Below, in pieces: positions 1-10,090 of a DNA stretch of 64,000 bases. The stretch covers positions 372,001 to 436,000 of the forward strand of contig BTPP01000013.1 of NCBI GenBank assembly GCA_037102815.1. The letters are read 5' to 3'. Position 1 is the stretch's first letter, and each line of letters begins with the position of its first letter. The DNA is from Neurospora intermedia. Lineage: Eukaryota; Ascomycota; Sordariomycetes; Sordariales; Sordariaceae. The position numbers and the translations under genes were made by a program. The notes beneath the pieces are model-generated. The model was given only the letters and a program-made list of their open reading frames with translations. It did not search any database and was not told the origin of the DNA.

Positions 1-1
1 T

Positions 2-2539
2 CTCTCTCCATATCCCACCCCTTCTCCGTCAGCATATGCATTCGAACCCCCCTCCACGGCGCCACGAAGCCCAAGCGGCCTAGTCCCTCCACTTCCTCAA
101 CGGGCAGCAACTACCGGACATGGAGGTCGTTTCGGTCCACCACCGGGGCTGGGAAATGACGAATATCGCCAGCAGCCGCATACTCCATTGACACCTCACT
201 CGCCGTATTCGCCTTCATACAACATGTCAGCTAGCAGCCCGAATCGATGCGGAAGTGCTCTACCCAGTCCCGGACCACCCGAAGATCCCGGGACTTTCGG
301 ATCGGGACAAGGATCCGCCTGGAACGGAGCAAGCGGAGCGGGGCCCACTTTTGACGGCATAGGCTTTCCCGGACCTCCACCGGGCCCTCCACCACCCCGC
401 GCTGCCACGACGACGGCAGCTATCCCTTTCCCTCCTCCTCCTCCACCGCGGCTGCCGGGACCGCCACCGCAGACGTTGGGTTTCTCGGGGCATCATCCTC
501 ACCCTCAACTAGCTCAAGCATTCCCTCCTCCTCCTCCTCCTCCTCCTCCTCCTCCTCCTCCACCACAATGTTTGCCCGAGCGTCCGCATCCCCATTTACA
601 GCATGCCAAGACCTTTGCCATAGCGAAACCATCGCACCCACAACAACAACCCCAACTCCACCACTCCCAATCCCTCCCACAGCTCCAACTCCAACAATCC
701 GAGTCCTCCAGAAAGGAAGAGACAAAAGGATTCTGGTCCAACGCCCTCTCCGAAACCGCCTATCTCGCCTCGGGCCTCATTTCCCACCCCTTTGAGTCCA
801 CCAAGCACTACACCATTCTGCGTCACTCGCCGGCTGTCATCTGGCACCACGGCCCCAAAACGACCGTGACCATCTCTATCTTTTCGAGTCCCAAGTACCC
901 GCTTCCTGCTTTGCCTTCGTTGCCGCCTGCTGCTGGTGTCAGCTCGGATGTAGCTGGGAATGGAAACGGATGGTCGTTGTGGATTCAGCAGCGCGGGTTT
1001 TCTGGGGACTCAGGGATGAAGATCAAGAACTGGTTAGGTGGTAGGGAGGATTGGGTCTGTGTGACGCCTGCTAGTAAAGTTCTGGCTGACGAGTTGGAGA
1101 GTGGGAGTGCTGACAAAAAGGGTGGACAAGGCTTGTTAGGGCTGGGAGGGGCGACGGAAGAGAGGGGGTGGAAGAGGGATATCAAGCGGACGGAGAAGAA
1201 GCTGAAGAAGGAATTCGGCGACAAAAAGGGACATGTGGCACGCTTGACGGCTGTAGTGAGGGTGCCGGAGGGGTGTGAGGATGGGTATTTTCGGGTTCAT
1301 TTGTGCGTCAACCCAGATGGTTCAGAAAAGGACGACGAGAAAAGGAAGAAAAGTGAGAAAGACCCACAGTCGCTGCTTGAAGAGCAGCGGAAGAAAATGA
1401 AGGTGTTGTGCTCGAGCCCAATCTTTAGGTTGGCGAGTACATCCACTGACCCTTCGTCCATCCGCGGCGCCTCTCTGTCGACCATGCCGCTGGAAATGGG
1501 CATCTCCCTCACCTCTTTCATTGCATCAGAGATCGTCGCCTCCAAAATTGCGCCGATCAAGGACCCGATCACTAAAATCATCGATCCCTACCGAGCGCAT
1601 CCCATCGTTGAAGAACTCGGAATCATTGCTACCGAGGAGGTCAAGGCCGCGAGGGAAGAGGCCGAGGCGGAGGAGCAGGAACGGTTGAGGGAGTTGTTTG
1701 GTGCTATGTGTGTTGTTGGTGCTGGTAGTGCTGCTGCAGGTATGGCGACGAGGAGAGGGCCAGAAGGACGTCAACAAGGGAGCGGAATGCCCGGCGTGGT
1801 TGGGCCCGACGAAGGACCGTTAGCGCCGCTGCCAATTCGGTTTGGAGGGAAAGTGGTTCCTGGGACGGGAAGAAGCACAGCGGAAGTGGGCATCCCCACA
1901 GCCAACCTCAAAGACCTACCAGAGGAAATCAAGCACTACTTCAAAGGCGTGTATTTCGGCTATGCTCGCATCATTTCCGGCAAGGGTGGTCCCATGGGCC
2001 CCGGAGGCCCAATGGAGGAGGTCTGGTATGAAGCGATCATTTCTTCGGGCCCGGTGCCGTACGCGAAGAAAACAGCCGTCATCGTGGAACAACAGACCAC
2101 GGTGCACCTCATCACCGATTTCGGCGCGGGCGTAACCTTCTTTGGCAGCAAGGTGGAAGTGTTGGTCATGGGATTTCTGCATCCAGTGTTGGACTACCGC
2201 GAGACTGGCCCGCAGTACCGGCTCGACACCGCCCACCAGGATGTCGTCCTTGCCCTAGCTAGTCTCAACCGGCCGAAATGGACCGCCCAATCTACCCTAC
2301 AACGTATGGAAGCCGCCGAAACCAACCATGACGGGGAAAGGGGTTTAATAGGAGGATTCAAGAAGACCAAGGTGGTGGAAAAGGGACAGGAAGTGAAGGA
2401 AAAAATAATTGAGGCCAAGGATGCGGTGGCGAAGCAGATCGATCGGATACCGGTGCATAAAGTGGGAATTAGAAGGGACGATGGCAAGGCAAGGGATCGG
2501 TATTATGGGACGGGAGGGTATTGGATTCCCAGGTGTTAA
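2..2539 (+). CDS. Riboflavin-kinase-like domain protein with proline-rich N-terminus (5' end outside window)
   Basis: The frame is open from the first codon of the window, so the true start lies upstream. About 845 residues are visible. The N-terminal third is disordered and very Pro-rich, with a run of about 14 prolines encoded by a CCT microsatellite. The middle is charged. Codons at about 1822-2210 resemble the riboflavin kinase fold: a GRSTAEVGIPTANL stretch matches the family's G-R-x(5)-G-x-P-T-A-N-L nucleotide-binding loop, followed by KGVYFGYARI and TVHLITDFGAGVTFFG, which matches the family's E-x-H-(I/L)-x-x-F-x(n)-F-Y-G strand. The catalytic Glu expected just before that His appears to be replaced (TVH), so it may be a non-catalytic relative; this is inference. 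The C-terminus is basic. It converges on the next gene with a 248-bp gap. The domain call is fairly secure; the cellular role is unknown. Confidence 0.75.
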   Translation, partial: LSPYPTPSPSAYAFEPPSTAPRSPSGLVPPLPQRAATTGHGGRFGPPPGLGNDEYRQQPHTPLTPHSPYSPSYNMSASSPNRCGSALPSPGPPEDPGTFGSGQGSAWNGASGAGPTFDGIGFPGPPPGPPPPRAATTTAAIPFPPPPPPRLPGPPPQTLGFSGHHPHPQLAQAFPPPPPPPPPPPPPPQCLPERPHPHLQHAKTFAIAKPSHPQQQPQLHHSQSLPQLQLQQSESSRKEETKGFWSNALSETAYLASGLISHPFESTKHYTILRHSPAVIWHHGPKTTVTISIFSSPKYPLPALPSLPPAAGVSSDVAGNGNGWSLWIQQRGFSGDSGMKIKNWLGGREDWVCVTPASKVLADELESGSADKKGGQGLLGLGGATEERGWKRDIKRTEKKLKKEFGDKKGHVARLTAVVRVPEGCEDGYFRVHLCVNPDGSEKDDEKRKKSEKDPQSLLEEQRKKMKVLCSSPIFRLASTSTDPSSIRGASLSTMPLEMGISLTSFIASEIVASKIAPIKDPITKIIDPYRAHPIVEELGIIATEEVKAAREEAEAEEQERLRELFGAMCVVGAGSAAAGMATRRGPEGRQQGSGMPGVVGPDEGPLAPLPIRFGGKVVPGTGRSTAEVGIPTANLKDLPEEIKHYFKGVYFGYARIISGKGGPMGPGGPMEEVWYEAIISSGPVPYAKKTAVIVEQQTTVHLITDFGAGVTFFGSKVEVLVMGFLHPVLDYRETGPQYRLDTAHQDVVLALASLNRPKWTAQSTLQRMEAAETNHDGERGLIGGFKKTKVVEKGQEVKEKIIEAKDAVAKQIDRIPVHKVGIRRDDGKARDRYYGTGGYWIPRC
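523..561. repeat. (CCT)n microsatellite in coding sequence
   Basis: About 13 uninterrupted CCT units encode the polyproline run of the riboflavin-kinase-like protein. Length changes here would stay in frame. Confidence 0.9.
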
Positions 2540-2787
2540 GGAGTCATGGCTTCACTTCCGGACGAGATAACCGAAAAGTATCTCTAACTGTAATGTATTG
2601 CTCTAATGGAGATGATAGTAGAAGACTGAGCAAGGTGTCGAACAAAGCGAGGACACCTCCCCGGGCTTGCCGCCGGAGAACAAATGATATCTCAGAGACG
2701 GTCGGTCCAACCTATACACGTCAACCCCAAAGACACCAGACCCTCACCCCACCAGTGTTGCTGTCATGCACGTTCCATGCCGGATAC

Positions 2788-3606
2788 TCAATGCTGCCCC
2801 GGAATCCCCGCCAGAATGTCGTCAAAAGTTGTGGCTCTTTGCCTCCTCCCTGTCGCCCAACGATGTACTCTAGACCCATTCGCATTGCCACCGTTACTTG
2901 CGCCTCCAGTTCCCGGAGTCACGTCGTAGTCTGGATCAGCGTCTTTGCGCTTGCCTGTTAGGAAGCGAGAGATGCGGGAGAGGGTTCCTGCTCGCTTCAG
3001 CTTTGAGCTTCCGTCTTGTTCTTGTGGTGGTGATGGCCGAGGGTCCCAACTGGGGGTGGAGGCAGCACGGCTTGTGCGAGTCGTGTTGGAGCGCGGGAGG
3101 GTTTCTTTTTCCGAGTAGCGGTGGCCGTCACGCTCTTTCTTGGTGGTGTTTCTCCTCCCCAAATCCTTCTCATCGCCGTATCCGGCATCTCCCTTTTCCC
3201 TTCGACTCGCCCTGCGACTGGGCCTCCTATCCGGCTTCTCCCTGATACTAGCAATCCGATCCATGACGGAATCCACCCTCTTCCTCGTGCTATATCCTCG
3301 TTTAGGCTTATCGTCGTCCCGTCGTACCGCGTTATGGTCACCAAATGGATCGTGATCCGGCCCTTCTTCAAGGACGTAGCCTGGTTCTGTACCGTTGTCG
3401 ATCTCTGGGACCTCGACACTAGGTAATGGCGTCGGAGGCTTGACTGGGAAGAGTTTGCCGTAGGTGGCTCCGGGTGCACCCTCCCATAAGGTCCCATCGG
3501 TGTTGTCGCGGTAGGTGTAGACCTGGGTGTCTGCGTCGTAGCCTATGCGGGTCATGTTCTCGGGTAGACGGTCGGCATCTGTGTCGAGCTCTTTCCAGCG
3601 GCCCAT
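2788..3606 (-). CDS. Conserved basic low-complexity fungal protein, MGRW-type N-terminus
   Basis: This 272-residue model starts at the only ATG in its frame (MGRWKELDTDADRLPENM). The frame stays open upstream to 3867 without another ATG. A spliced upstream exon cannot be excluded: a CTACAG acceptor-like site lies near 3647, just before codons for RRIPNPADYRVAMGRW. Residues 1-50 form an ordered, apparently conserved block (RIGYDADTQVYTYRD, then LWEGAPGATYGKL). I associate this block with fungal proteins sometimes annotated as CBM50/LysM-related, but I see no LysM motif. The rest is rich in Arg, Lys, Ser and Asp and looks disordered, ending RATTFDDILAGIPGQH. There is no signal peptide in this model. 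The function is unknown. Confidence 0.6.
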   Translation of the reverse strand: MGRWKELDTDADRLPENMTRIGYDADTQVYTYRDNTDGTLWEGAPGATYGKLFPVKPPTPLPSVEVPEIDNGTEPGYVLEEGPDHDPFGDHNAVRRDDDKPKRGYSTRKRVDSVMDRIASIREKPDRRPSRRASRREKGDAGYGDEKDLGRRNTTKKERDGHRYSEKETLPRSNTTRTSRAASTPSWDPRPSPPQEQDGSSKLKRAGTLSRISRFLTGKRKDADPDYDVTPGTGGASNGGNANGSRVHRWATGRRQRATTFDDILAGIPGQH

Positions 3607-3867
3607 GGCGACTCGATAGTCTGCTGGGTTGGGTATTCTTCTGTAGTAGGTGATTGGTGAAGAGATCGCAACGCGGTATTGGAGATGTACTGGAGGAGGT
3701 GGTGGTAATGGTGACGGCGTCGATGATGTGGGGAACAATCTAGAATAGGTAGAGCAGTTGTCGGATGACGATACGGATGCGGGTATGGACAGTCGTAGTA
3801 GGAGGAAGGTCGCCGTGATGGTGACCAAGTGTGGTTCGAGGCTGGGAAACTTTCTGTTTCGAATCAA

Positions 3868-4721
3868 TTTGGAGTTGATGATGTTTGTTGTTGTTGCTCT
3901 GACGGATGTTTCCTTTCGGGGTCGTCAGGGTCCTCAGAGTGGATGCGGGAGGAGCTTGGACGCCGTGCGGGTCGGATGATGATGTCACCTTTGTTTGTGT
4001 GTTACCCCTGGCCAGCGACTGATTCGGTTGGAATGGCAACGCCCACGTCAAGGTCCTAATTTGCCCAATTTGTTTCAGCTTCGTGATGATGATGCGGTGG
4101 GAAGGATGTTCCTAGGAATTCAAGGGTAGAGGGAAGTGTTGGGATCTTTGTAGGAATTGCGCATGAGTGATGGACAGAGGGAAAAATGGGGACGGACAAC
4201 GCTGGATGGAGACGCACTGGAGACACTGGAGAATTTGGGGAGTCTGGCAAGTCTGGACCCCTATCCCATCCTCTAAGCCTCCGTGATCAACGACTTGTGC
4301 GCCGCTCATTGGACACGACGCCTGTAACGTCGAAACGGATTGACAACTGACAAGTGTAAACACGACAAGACCGGCCGCACTGGAGACTCTGGCTCAGCTG
4401 TTCACTGCCCCTTACGGACCGACAAAACATCCAGGGGCAGCTGCAGAGGACAGGAGTGAGTAACACGTCACTTCCTTCCGATCCCGCTCGCCATGTCATA
4501 AGGTCAAACGTACCTACTTTCATAGTAGCGACGTGACGGGCGGCTTGGATCCATGAGTACTGTAGTTTCATTACATCCCTATAGGGTCTAGTTGTTGGCT
4601 TATTCCGTTACACTATTCTTCACACCATCCACAGTTCCTCGCACCAACTGCAGATAACAGAGGAAGCCCCGCCGGGTATCCAAAAACACAACCACATAAC
4701 CACAGAACATTATCCATCGGG
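3868..4721. other. Intergenic region between basic protein gene and erg-3
   Basis: No convincing gene. It should hold the 5' region of the basic protein gene and the 3' untranslated region of erg-3. Open frames here have no coding character. Confidence 0.5.
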
Positions 4722-6280
4722 CTAGTAGATGCCAGGGACAATTCTCCACTTGACAAGCTTCTTGTACTTTTCCCAATCGTCGCCATACTTCTTGGAGCAC
4801 TTCTCGTCATCTCTGAGGTCGCGGTGGATCAAGAGAATGGCAAAGTACAAGATGTAAAAGTAAGTGAAAACGATACCCCAGCCTCTCGCCTCGCCCTGGA
4901 CAACCTCGCGCCCGTCAAGCATGGTGATTGCACCAGGAGCATTGCTGCCGGCGCTCAAGATCTGGTAGCCAGCAATGCCGGTCGGGAGAGAATAAGGCCA
5001 GCTCTGAAGCCAGTCACCGAGATAGTTGATGTGGCGAGCGATGCCCCACCATCCCGAGGTAATGAGTCTCGATCCAGTCTTGGTCTGGAGGTAGGTAAGG
5101 TGCTTAACACTAGGATCCTCGGGGTTCGTGCGAAAGTTGTTCTTCTGCGAGTTGGACAGGCGGAAGATGCTATAACCAGCAGCCAGGACAGCACCAACAG
5201 CAATCAGTCCGAAAGCGCCCAGCTGCTGAGGATGGACGGCAAGATAGCGAGTCTGAGTCGAGTACATGAAGGGCACCCAAACGACATCTCCGAAACTCAG
5301 CATGAACCCGAAGCCGTCGGTAGTGATATCCATGGTAGTCAAGACGGCCGGCTCCATGTAGATTCCGTCAAAGACATAGAAGGCCTGGATGGCGGTGATG
5401 AAAAGAATTGAATCGGTGACGTAACCGTAAAGGCGGTATTGCTTGGCAATGAAGGCGCAGTTAAGAATGATCCAGCCCAGAAGACCAGGGCGCATTTCCA
5501 TGAACTCCTTGATGTCCACTTCGCCGATGAGGGGCAAAGTGATGCGGGGATTGAGCTCGCGACCAATGTAGAAATCGTAGATGAGGGAGCCAGTGACACC
5601 GCCTGCTGCTAGCTGGCGCATGTCCTTGTTGCCCGGCTTCACGTCAAAGCTGCGGACGTAGACGAAGATGGCGAGGGCGAAAGCGAAGAGGATATTGGCG
5701 CTGATGATCTGGGCAGAGTTGTCGGAAATGAAAGTCCAAACGGGGAACTCGGCGCCCTGAGCGATAGTACCGGCAGCCAGGATGGCCAAGGTGCACATGG
5801 CCGAGTTGAAAGCGTTGAGCTTGTACTTGAGCCGGCCACCGGTGCTCAGCTCGGTTCCCTCGACGTGGTGTCCAGGGAGAAAGCGGTATTGAACGAGCGA
5901 GAGAGCGTAGTAGCCCAAAGTCCACAGCGTGGCGGACCACGAGAAGAGGCCGAAGACGCCATTGTCAGGCCAGCCGATTTCGCGCTTGAGCTGGGCGAGG
6001 TCGAGAGACTTGGGGTGGAGGAGCGAGGGCGCGGGGCAGCCCGAGATGTCGCTGCAGAAAAGGTTGAAGACGTGGACGAGAATAGGGAGGCCAAAGGTGA
6101 TGCCAAAGGCGCCGATGCTGTTTAATAGTTGTCAAGCTTGTCAGCTGGGCGCGGCCTGGACACGAACGAGATGGAGTCAGGGGTTCTGTTTTTGGTGACT
6201 TACGGGCCGCCAAACTCGTAGTGCTGCTGGCGCGGCGCAACCGCCTTCTTTGGGGCAGCTTGGTTTTGTTTCCCGGCCAT
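4722..6280 (-). CDS. erg-3: Delta(14)-sterol reductase (sterol C-14 reductase)
   Basis: ERG24-type enzyme of ergosterol synthesis. It uses NADPH to reduce the C14-C15 double bond left after C-14 demethylation, and acts in the ER membrane. Two exons: 6204-6280 (MAGKQNQAAPKKAVAPRQQ...) and 4722-6117. The 86-bp intron has GTAAGT at its 5' end and ends in CAG. The spliced product is 490 residues, the length I recall for N. crassa erg-3. The sequence is multi-spanning and carries both family signatures: GSLIYDFYIGRELNPR and, near the C-terminus, LLIHRDLRDDEKCSKKYG. SGWWGIARHINYLGDW supplies the conserved cofactor-binding region. It is transcribed divergently from the MRH-domain gene across about 1.1 kb. 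No frameshift or key-residue loss was seen. Loss-of-function alleles of this gene in N. crassa are widely used to score RIP. Confidence 0.97.
6118..6203 (-). other. erg-3: erg-3 intron
   Basis: This 86-bp intron has a GTAAGT donor at 6203 and an acceptor ending at 6118. It splits the Pro codon at residue 26. Removing it joins the N-terminal 25 codons to the long exon in frame. Confidence 0.93.
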
Positions 6281-7383
6281 GGTGATGATGGCTGTGATGC
6301 TGTAGACGACAACACGGAGAGCGGGGAGAGGATCAAGCTGCCTTTTAAAATGTTCAGCTCCCCCCCGATGTTGGTCGTGGGACAACTCAGCTGGCAGCCA
6401 ACCAGACAACCGGAACAGTGACGGTTCCCGGTTCGGACGAAGAGGAGCCAAAGGACGGGAGCTTCGATGGGCCAATTGGGGGGCCAATTGACTGCTTCAA
6501 TTGCCGGCCAGGCGGGAGAGTGGACTCAGTGGAGTCATTCCATCGTGCCAGACGGATCTCTGCTTTCCGGCTGGGATCTCTAGTCTTGGCAACTTTCCTT
6601 GGCGTCTAAGTACTCTTTGTGCTCGAAGTACTCCTGCTCACTCGATGTCCTCAAGTCGGTACTTCCATTGGCTTCCAGACAACCGTATCCGCGTATTGCT
6701 GTCTCCTTCGTAACTGGAGACCTTGAATCGGGCTGCTGGATATCCGAGAGGTGAGCAATGGTACGATTCCATAGTTCGAGCCGCTATCTTGCCTGCTCCT
6801 CATGTCCAATCTCTCCTACCTGTTCGAGCCGCAATGTACATACCTTGGCGAATTCCATCCTGAGTGTGGATGTACCCCTGATCTTCCTGGTCCAAGGGAT
6901 GGGCCAATCATGGGAGACCTTGGATCCTGCTGGCCAACCAAAGACAGGGCAGCCTTCACTTTGCTCGATTCAGTTTTGTTGCAGTGACGACAACCACCAC
7001 TCAGGCACTGCACTCTTTGTTCTGCGCGCCACTTCCAGAACGGAAAGCCATCACCTAACAATTTCCACTACGACACAAAAACCACCATTTCTTAACACGA
7101 ATTGATCTACAACCCCGCGACTCCATCAGCACGCAGCCAGATCCAGACCTACCAACCTACCCAATCCTTGGTCGATCCAAAGTTCTGTACTAGAGGTACC
7201 TCTACCACTGCATGCAATAACCCCTCTTGACGCCGCTGCCACGAGTCCGTCACAATCATCACCACCACCACCATACCACACGAGCGAGCGCCACCGAGCG
7301 CCTTGCCCATTTCAATTCCATCTCTCCCACTTTGTTCCATCACCAGTCCCGGTCCCGATCCCGACCTCAATTAATTCACCAAA
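6281..7383. other. Divergent promoter region of erg-3 and the MRH-domain gene
   Basis: This 1.1-kb gap separates two divergent start codons. It contains CAC/ACC-rich stretches near 7250-7290 and one copy of the CTAGAGGTACCTCTA motif at about 7190. No ORF with coding character. Confidence 0.5.
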
Positions 7384-8672
7384 ATGCATCCCCCACGTCC
7401 CAACCGGCTCCTCTCGAGCCTAGTCGCCTTCTGCGCCCTGACCGGTGCTGCCCACGCCTCCAATGACGAATCCTCCTCCGCGTCGCCCTCCCCATCAACA
7501 ACAGCCACCACAACCTCCACCGTAACACCCTGCGTCGCCACCTCTACCAACGGTGCCTTCTACGACCTCCGCCCCGACATCGCCGTTGTTCCCGAAAAGG
7601 GCGTCAAGCTCGCCCGGGGTACGCACACCCAAGACTACCAAGCCCGCGGTTACGATTACGGATACAACATCACGCTCAACATATGCGCCCCTGTCGTGAA
7701 GGGCGTCGAGGATGTCGTGGGTTTGACGAGCGAGGCATGGACCAAGGTCGGTGCCTGGTACGAAAAGGGTGGCAAGGTATACAGCCTAGGGCAGGAGTCG
7801 GGAGCATTGAAGCCGAGAGGAAGGAAGCTGGTGCTGCAGTATACAGGAGGATCGCCCTGTGAACCATCAGAGGACGACAAGGACGACAAACGGAAACGAA
7901 GCACCGGTGTTCACCAAGGCGCTGCGTACAGCAAATACTCGGACGACGAAGACGAAGATCGTGATGACGACCAGACCGACTCTGACTCCGACAAGCGGAA
8001 ACACAGCAACGCATCCAAAAAGAAAATCCGCCGCAAGTCCGCAACCATCTCCTTCCTCTGCGACCGCTCCCCAGACACTTCCACCGCCGTCTCCTTCGTC
8101 GGCACCGACCCCGGCGAATGCTCCTACTTTTTCGAGGTCCGCTCGCAACACGCCTGTGCCGGAGCCGAGCCACATAAACCGGGGTCCGTGGGTCCCGGAG
8201 GAGTCTTTGCCATCATCTTCTTCATTGCACTGGCGGTGTACGTCATCGGTGGTATCTTCTACCAACGCACCGTCGTGAAGCAAAGAGGGTGGAGGCAGTT
8301 GCCCAACTATACTCTATGGGCCGGCATCTGGAGCTTTCTCAAGGTAGGACGTGCTGTTTCCTCTTGGCTCGGTTCCTTTGTGCGGGTGCGGGATCGCAAA
8401 GAGATGAGCAAGGTGTAGTATGAACGATTAACTGCGAGGGCGTGAACTGGTGAGGGAGCAGAAGCCGGCTTTGGATGACACTTTCTACGGAGCCGTCATG
8501 CTAACTATCGATTGCGCAGGACATCTTCGTCATCCTCACTTCGTCCTGCGCTCGCTTCTTGCCTCTTCGCCGCGGGTACCGATCGTTGAACACGTCGTCT
8601 CGTGGCCGATACGGTAACAACGACGACGAAAATCGGTTGATCGATCAGCTTGATGAGGAGTGGGACGACTGA
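7384..8672 (+). CDS. Type I membrane protein with mannose-6-phosphate-receptor homology (MRH/ATG27-like) domain
   Basis: Two exons, 7384-8343 and 8520-8672, give 370 residues. The 176-bp intron has a GTAGGA donor, a GCTAAC branch site and a GCAG acceptor. Reading through it would end the protein early at 8418 with an unrelated tail. The spliced C-terminus (DIFVILTSSCARFLP, then NRLIDQLDEEWDD) looks like the conserved acidic end of fungal homologues. Residues 1-25 are a signal peptide. The lumenal region has the MRH-like YDYGYNITLNICAPV and paired Cys. Residues 160-215 form a charged low-complexity insert. One transmembrane helix lies at about 273-293 and the cytosolic RGWRQLPN follows. By family it is expected to sort cargo between Golgi, endosome and vacuole (Mrl1/ATG27 type). 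Which of these orthologues it is remains unsettled. Confidence 0.85.
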
Positions 8673-10090
8673 TTTCAACCTAGTCGTTGTTGTACAAGTG
8701 GGAATAGGTATGCTTGTGGCTCGTTTCTTCCTTTTTTTGGTCTCGAAGTATTTGTTCTTCCAATGCTTCTCTTCTGCTCCAGGCTGGTCCTTTCCTGGTC
8801 CGGCCGCTTTGTCAATCCACAGCATTATTGGACAGGTGTCCGGTGTTCGGTGGTATCGGGAGACCTTTGAAGCTCTTGGCACTTGAGGCACAGCGGATAG
8901 TTTTTGGTTATAGACTTTTGTATACACTTTTTCTTCCATCGCAGCACTTCGTCCGGTGTACGAAGGGCCAGAGATTCTGCTGCTTTCTCATGATGAATCC
9001 CCCTTTTTGCTACAAGGTCTCGTGCCCTGTGATCCGGCTGCTTGTCCCGGAGTTGTAGTCTTCGCGCAGGCTTTTTTGCCTTTTATACGCACAGCGCTAG
9101 ACGCATCCGGTCATCGATTCCTCCATGCTTCCGGTTGTACTGAAAATGTCGGATCGCAAGCCTTGCAATCCCGCTAGCAAGCTGCAGGTAGGGTTTCAGG
9201 CAAGTGAAATCCTGTTTCCGTTTCCAGTTCTGTTGACAAAACATTCGGAACAGGAGGGTCAACCAGGGGGCGGCGAGGTGGTATTGAAGCATCCCGGGAC
9301 TCACCACTCGATCGCAACGACAAGTCTTCTTCCAACGCCAAGCTCGAGTCCAGTCACACACTCTACAGATCATTTTACAAGATCTTTGACTAGTCAATGG
9401 ATTTTGTTGACTTCGTTTGACTTCTCAAATTCTTATGTCTGACATCTTCTACCGTCGCCGTCTGAGTAACCACAACTCTTGGTTAAATGCCGCCCCTCGA
9501 TCCTTGGCAGCCGCCCATCGACTACTCCCAAATTGTCAACGGCGCACCATCCGCCGTTTCCCGGTTTCCGGAACCGTGGCTTACCATCCCCAGACACATT
9601 CCCCCACGGCACTGTCACTCCGTCTTGCCGAATCTGCGATGCCAAGTAGATTAGCCACTCCATTTCAGCCCAGTTATGTTCATTCAGTCTACCGATACTC
9701 ATTAGCAGAGACTGAAACAGCGCCGCACCGCGTTCCCAATCAAGCCCCCTTGCGCCCCTCTTGTGTGCGGTTATGGCACCTACAACAGACTTCAGGCGTC
9801 ACCATGCCCCCCTTGCTTGCCGCTCCGAAGTGGCCGGGGATGGATTCCCGGAGCAAGATCATGGGAATGACAGGACCAGCACTTAATGGGGATGGCAGTT
9901 GGATTCATGCTCCGGGGTTGGAACCCAATTTAGGGGACTGGCTGTGCCGTATCGCCGATCCGGTCCTTGGATCAAGTCCCAAATATCGCAGACAGGATAA
10001 AAAGCTCAACCACACCCACAGAACGTTCTCTCTCTCTCTTTCCAGATCGCTCACGACATCCTCTACGTCTCACTCACGCACCAGCCCAAC
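8673..10090. other. Intergenic region, upstream region of the LPMO gene
   Basis: No gene with coding character in 1.4 kb. A TATA-like GGATAAAAAGC lies at about 9994, roughly 95 bp before the LPMO start codon, followed by a TC-rich stretch at 10028-10040. Both fit a core promoter. The small ORFs here look random. Confidence 0.5.

Noticed and set aside
4824-5411. 195-codon plus-strand open frame
   Set aside because: Antisense to the erg-3 coding exon; no domain or start context.
7384-8418. Unspliced 344-residue version of the MRH protein as the main product
   Set aside because: A good donor, branch site and acceptor lead to a conserved-looking C-terminal exon; the unspliced tail has no such character.
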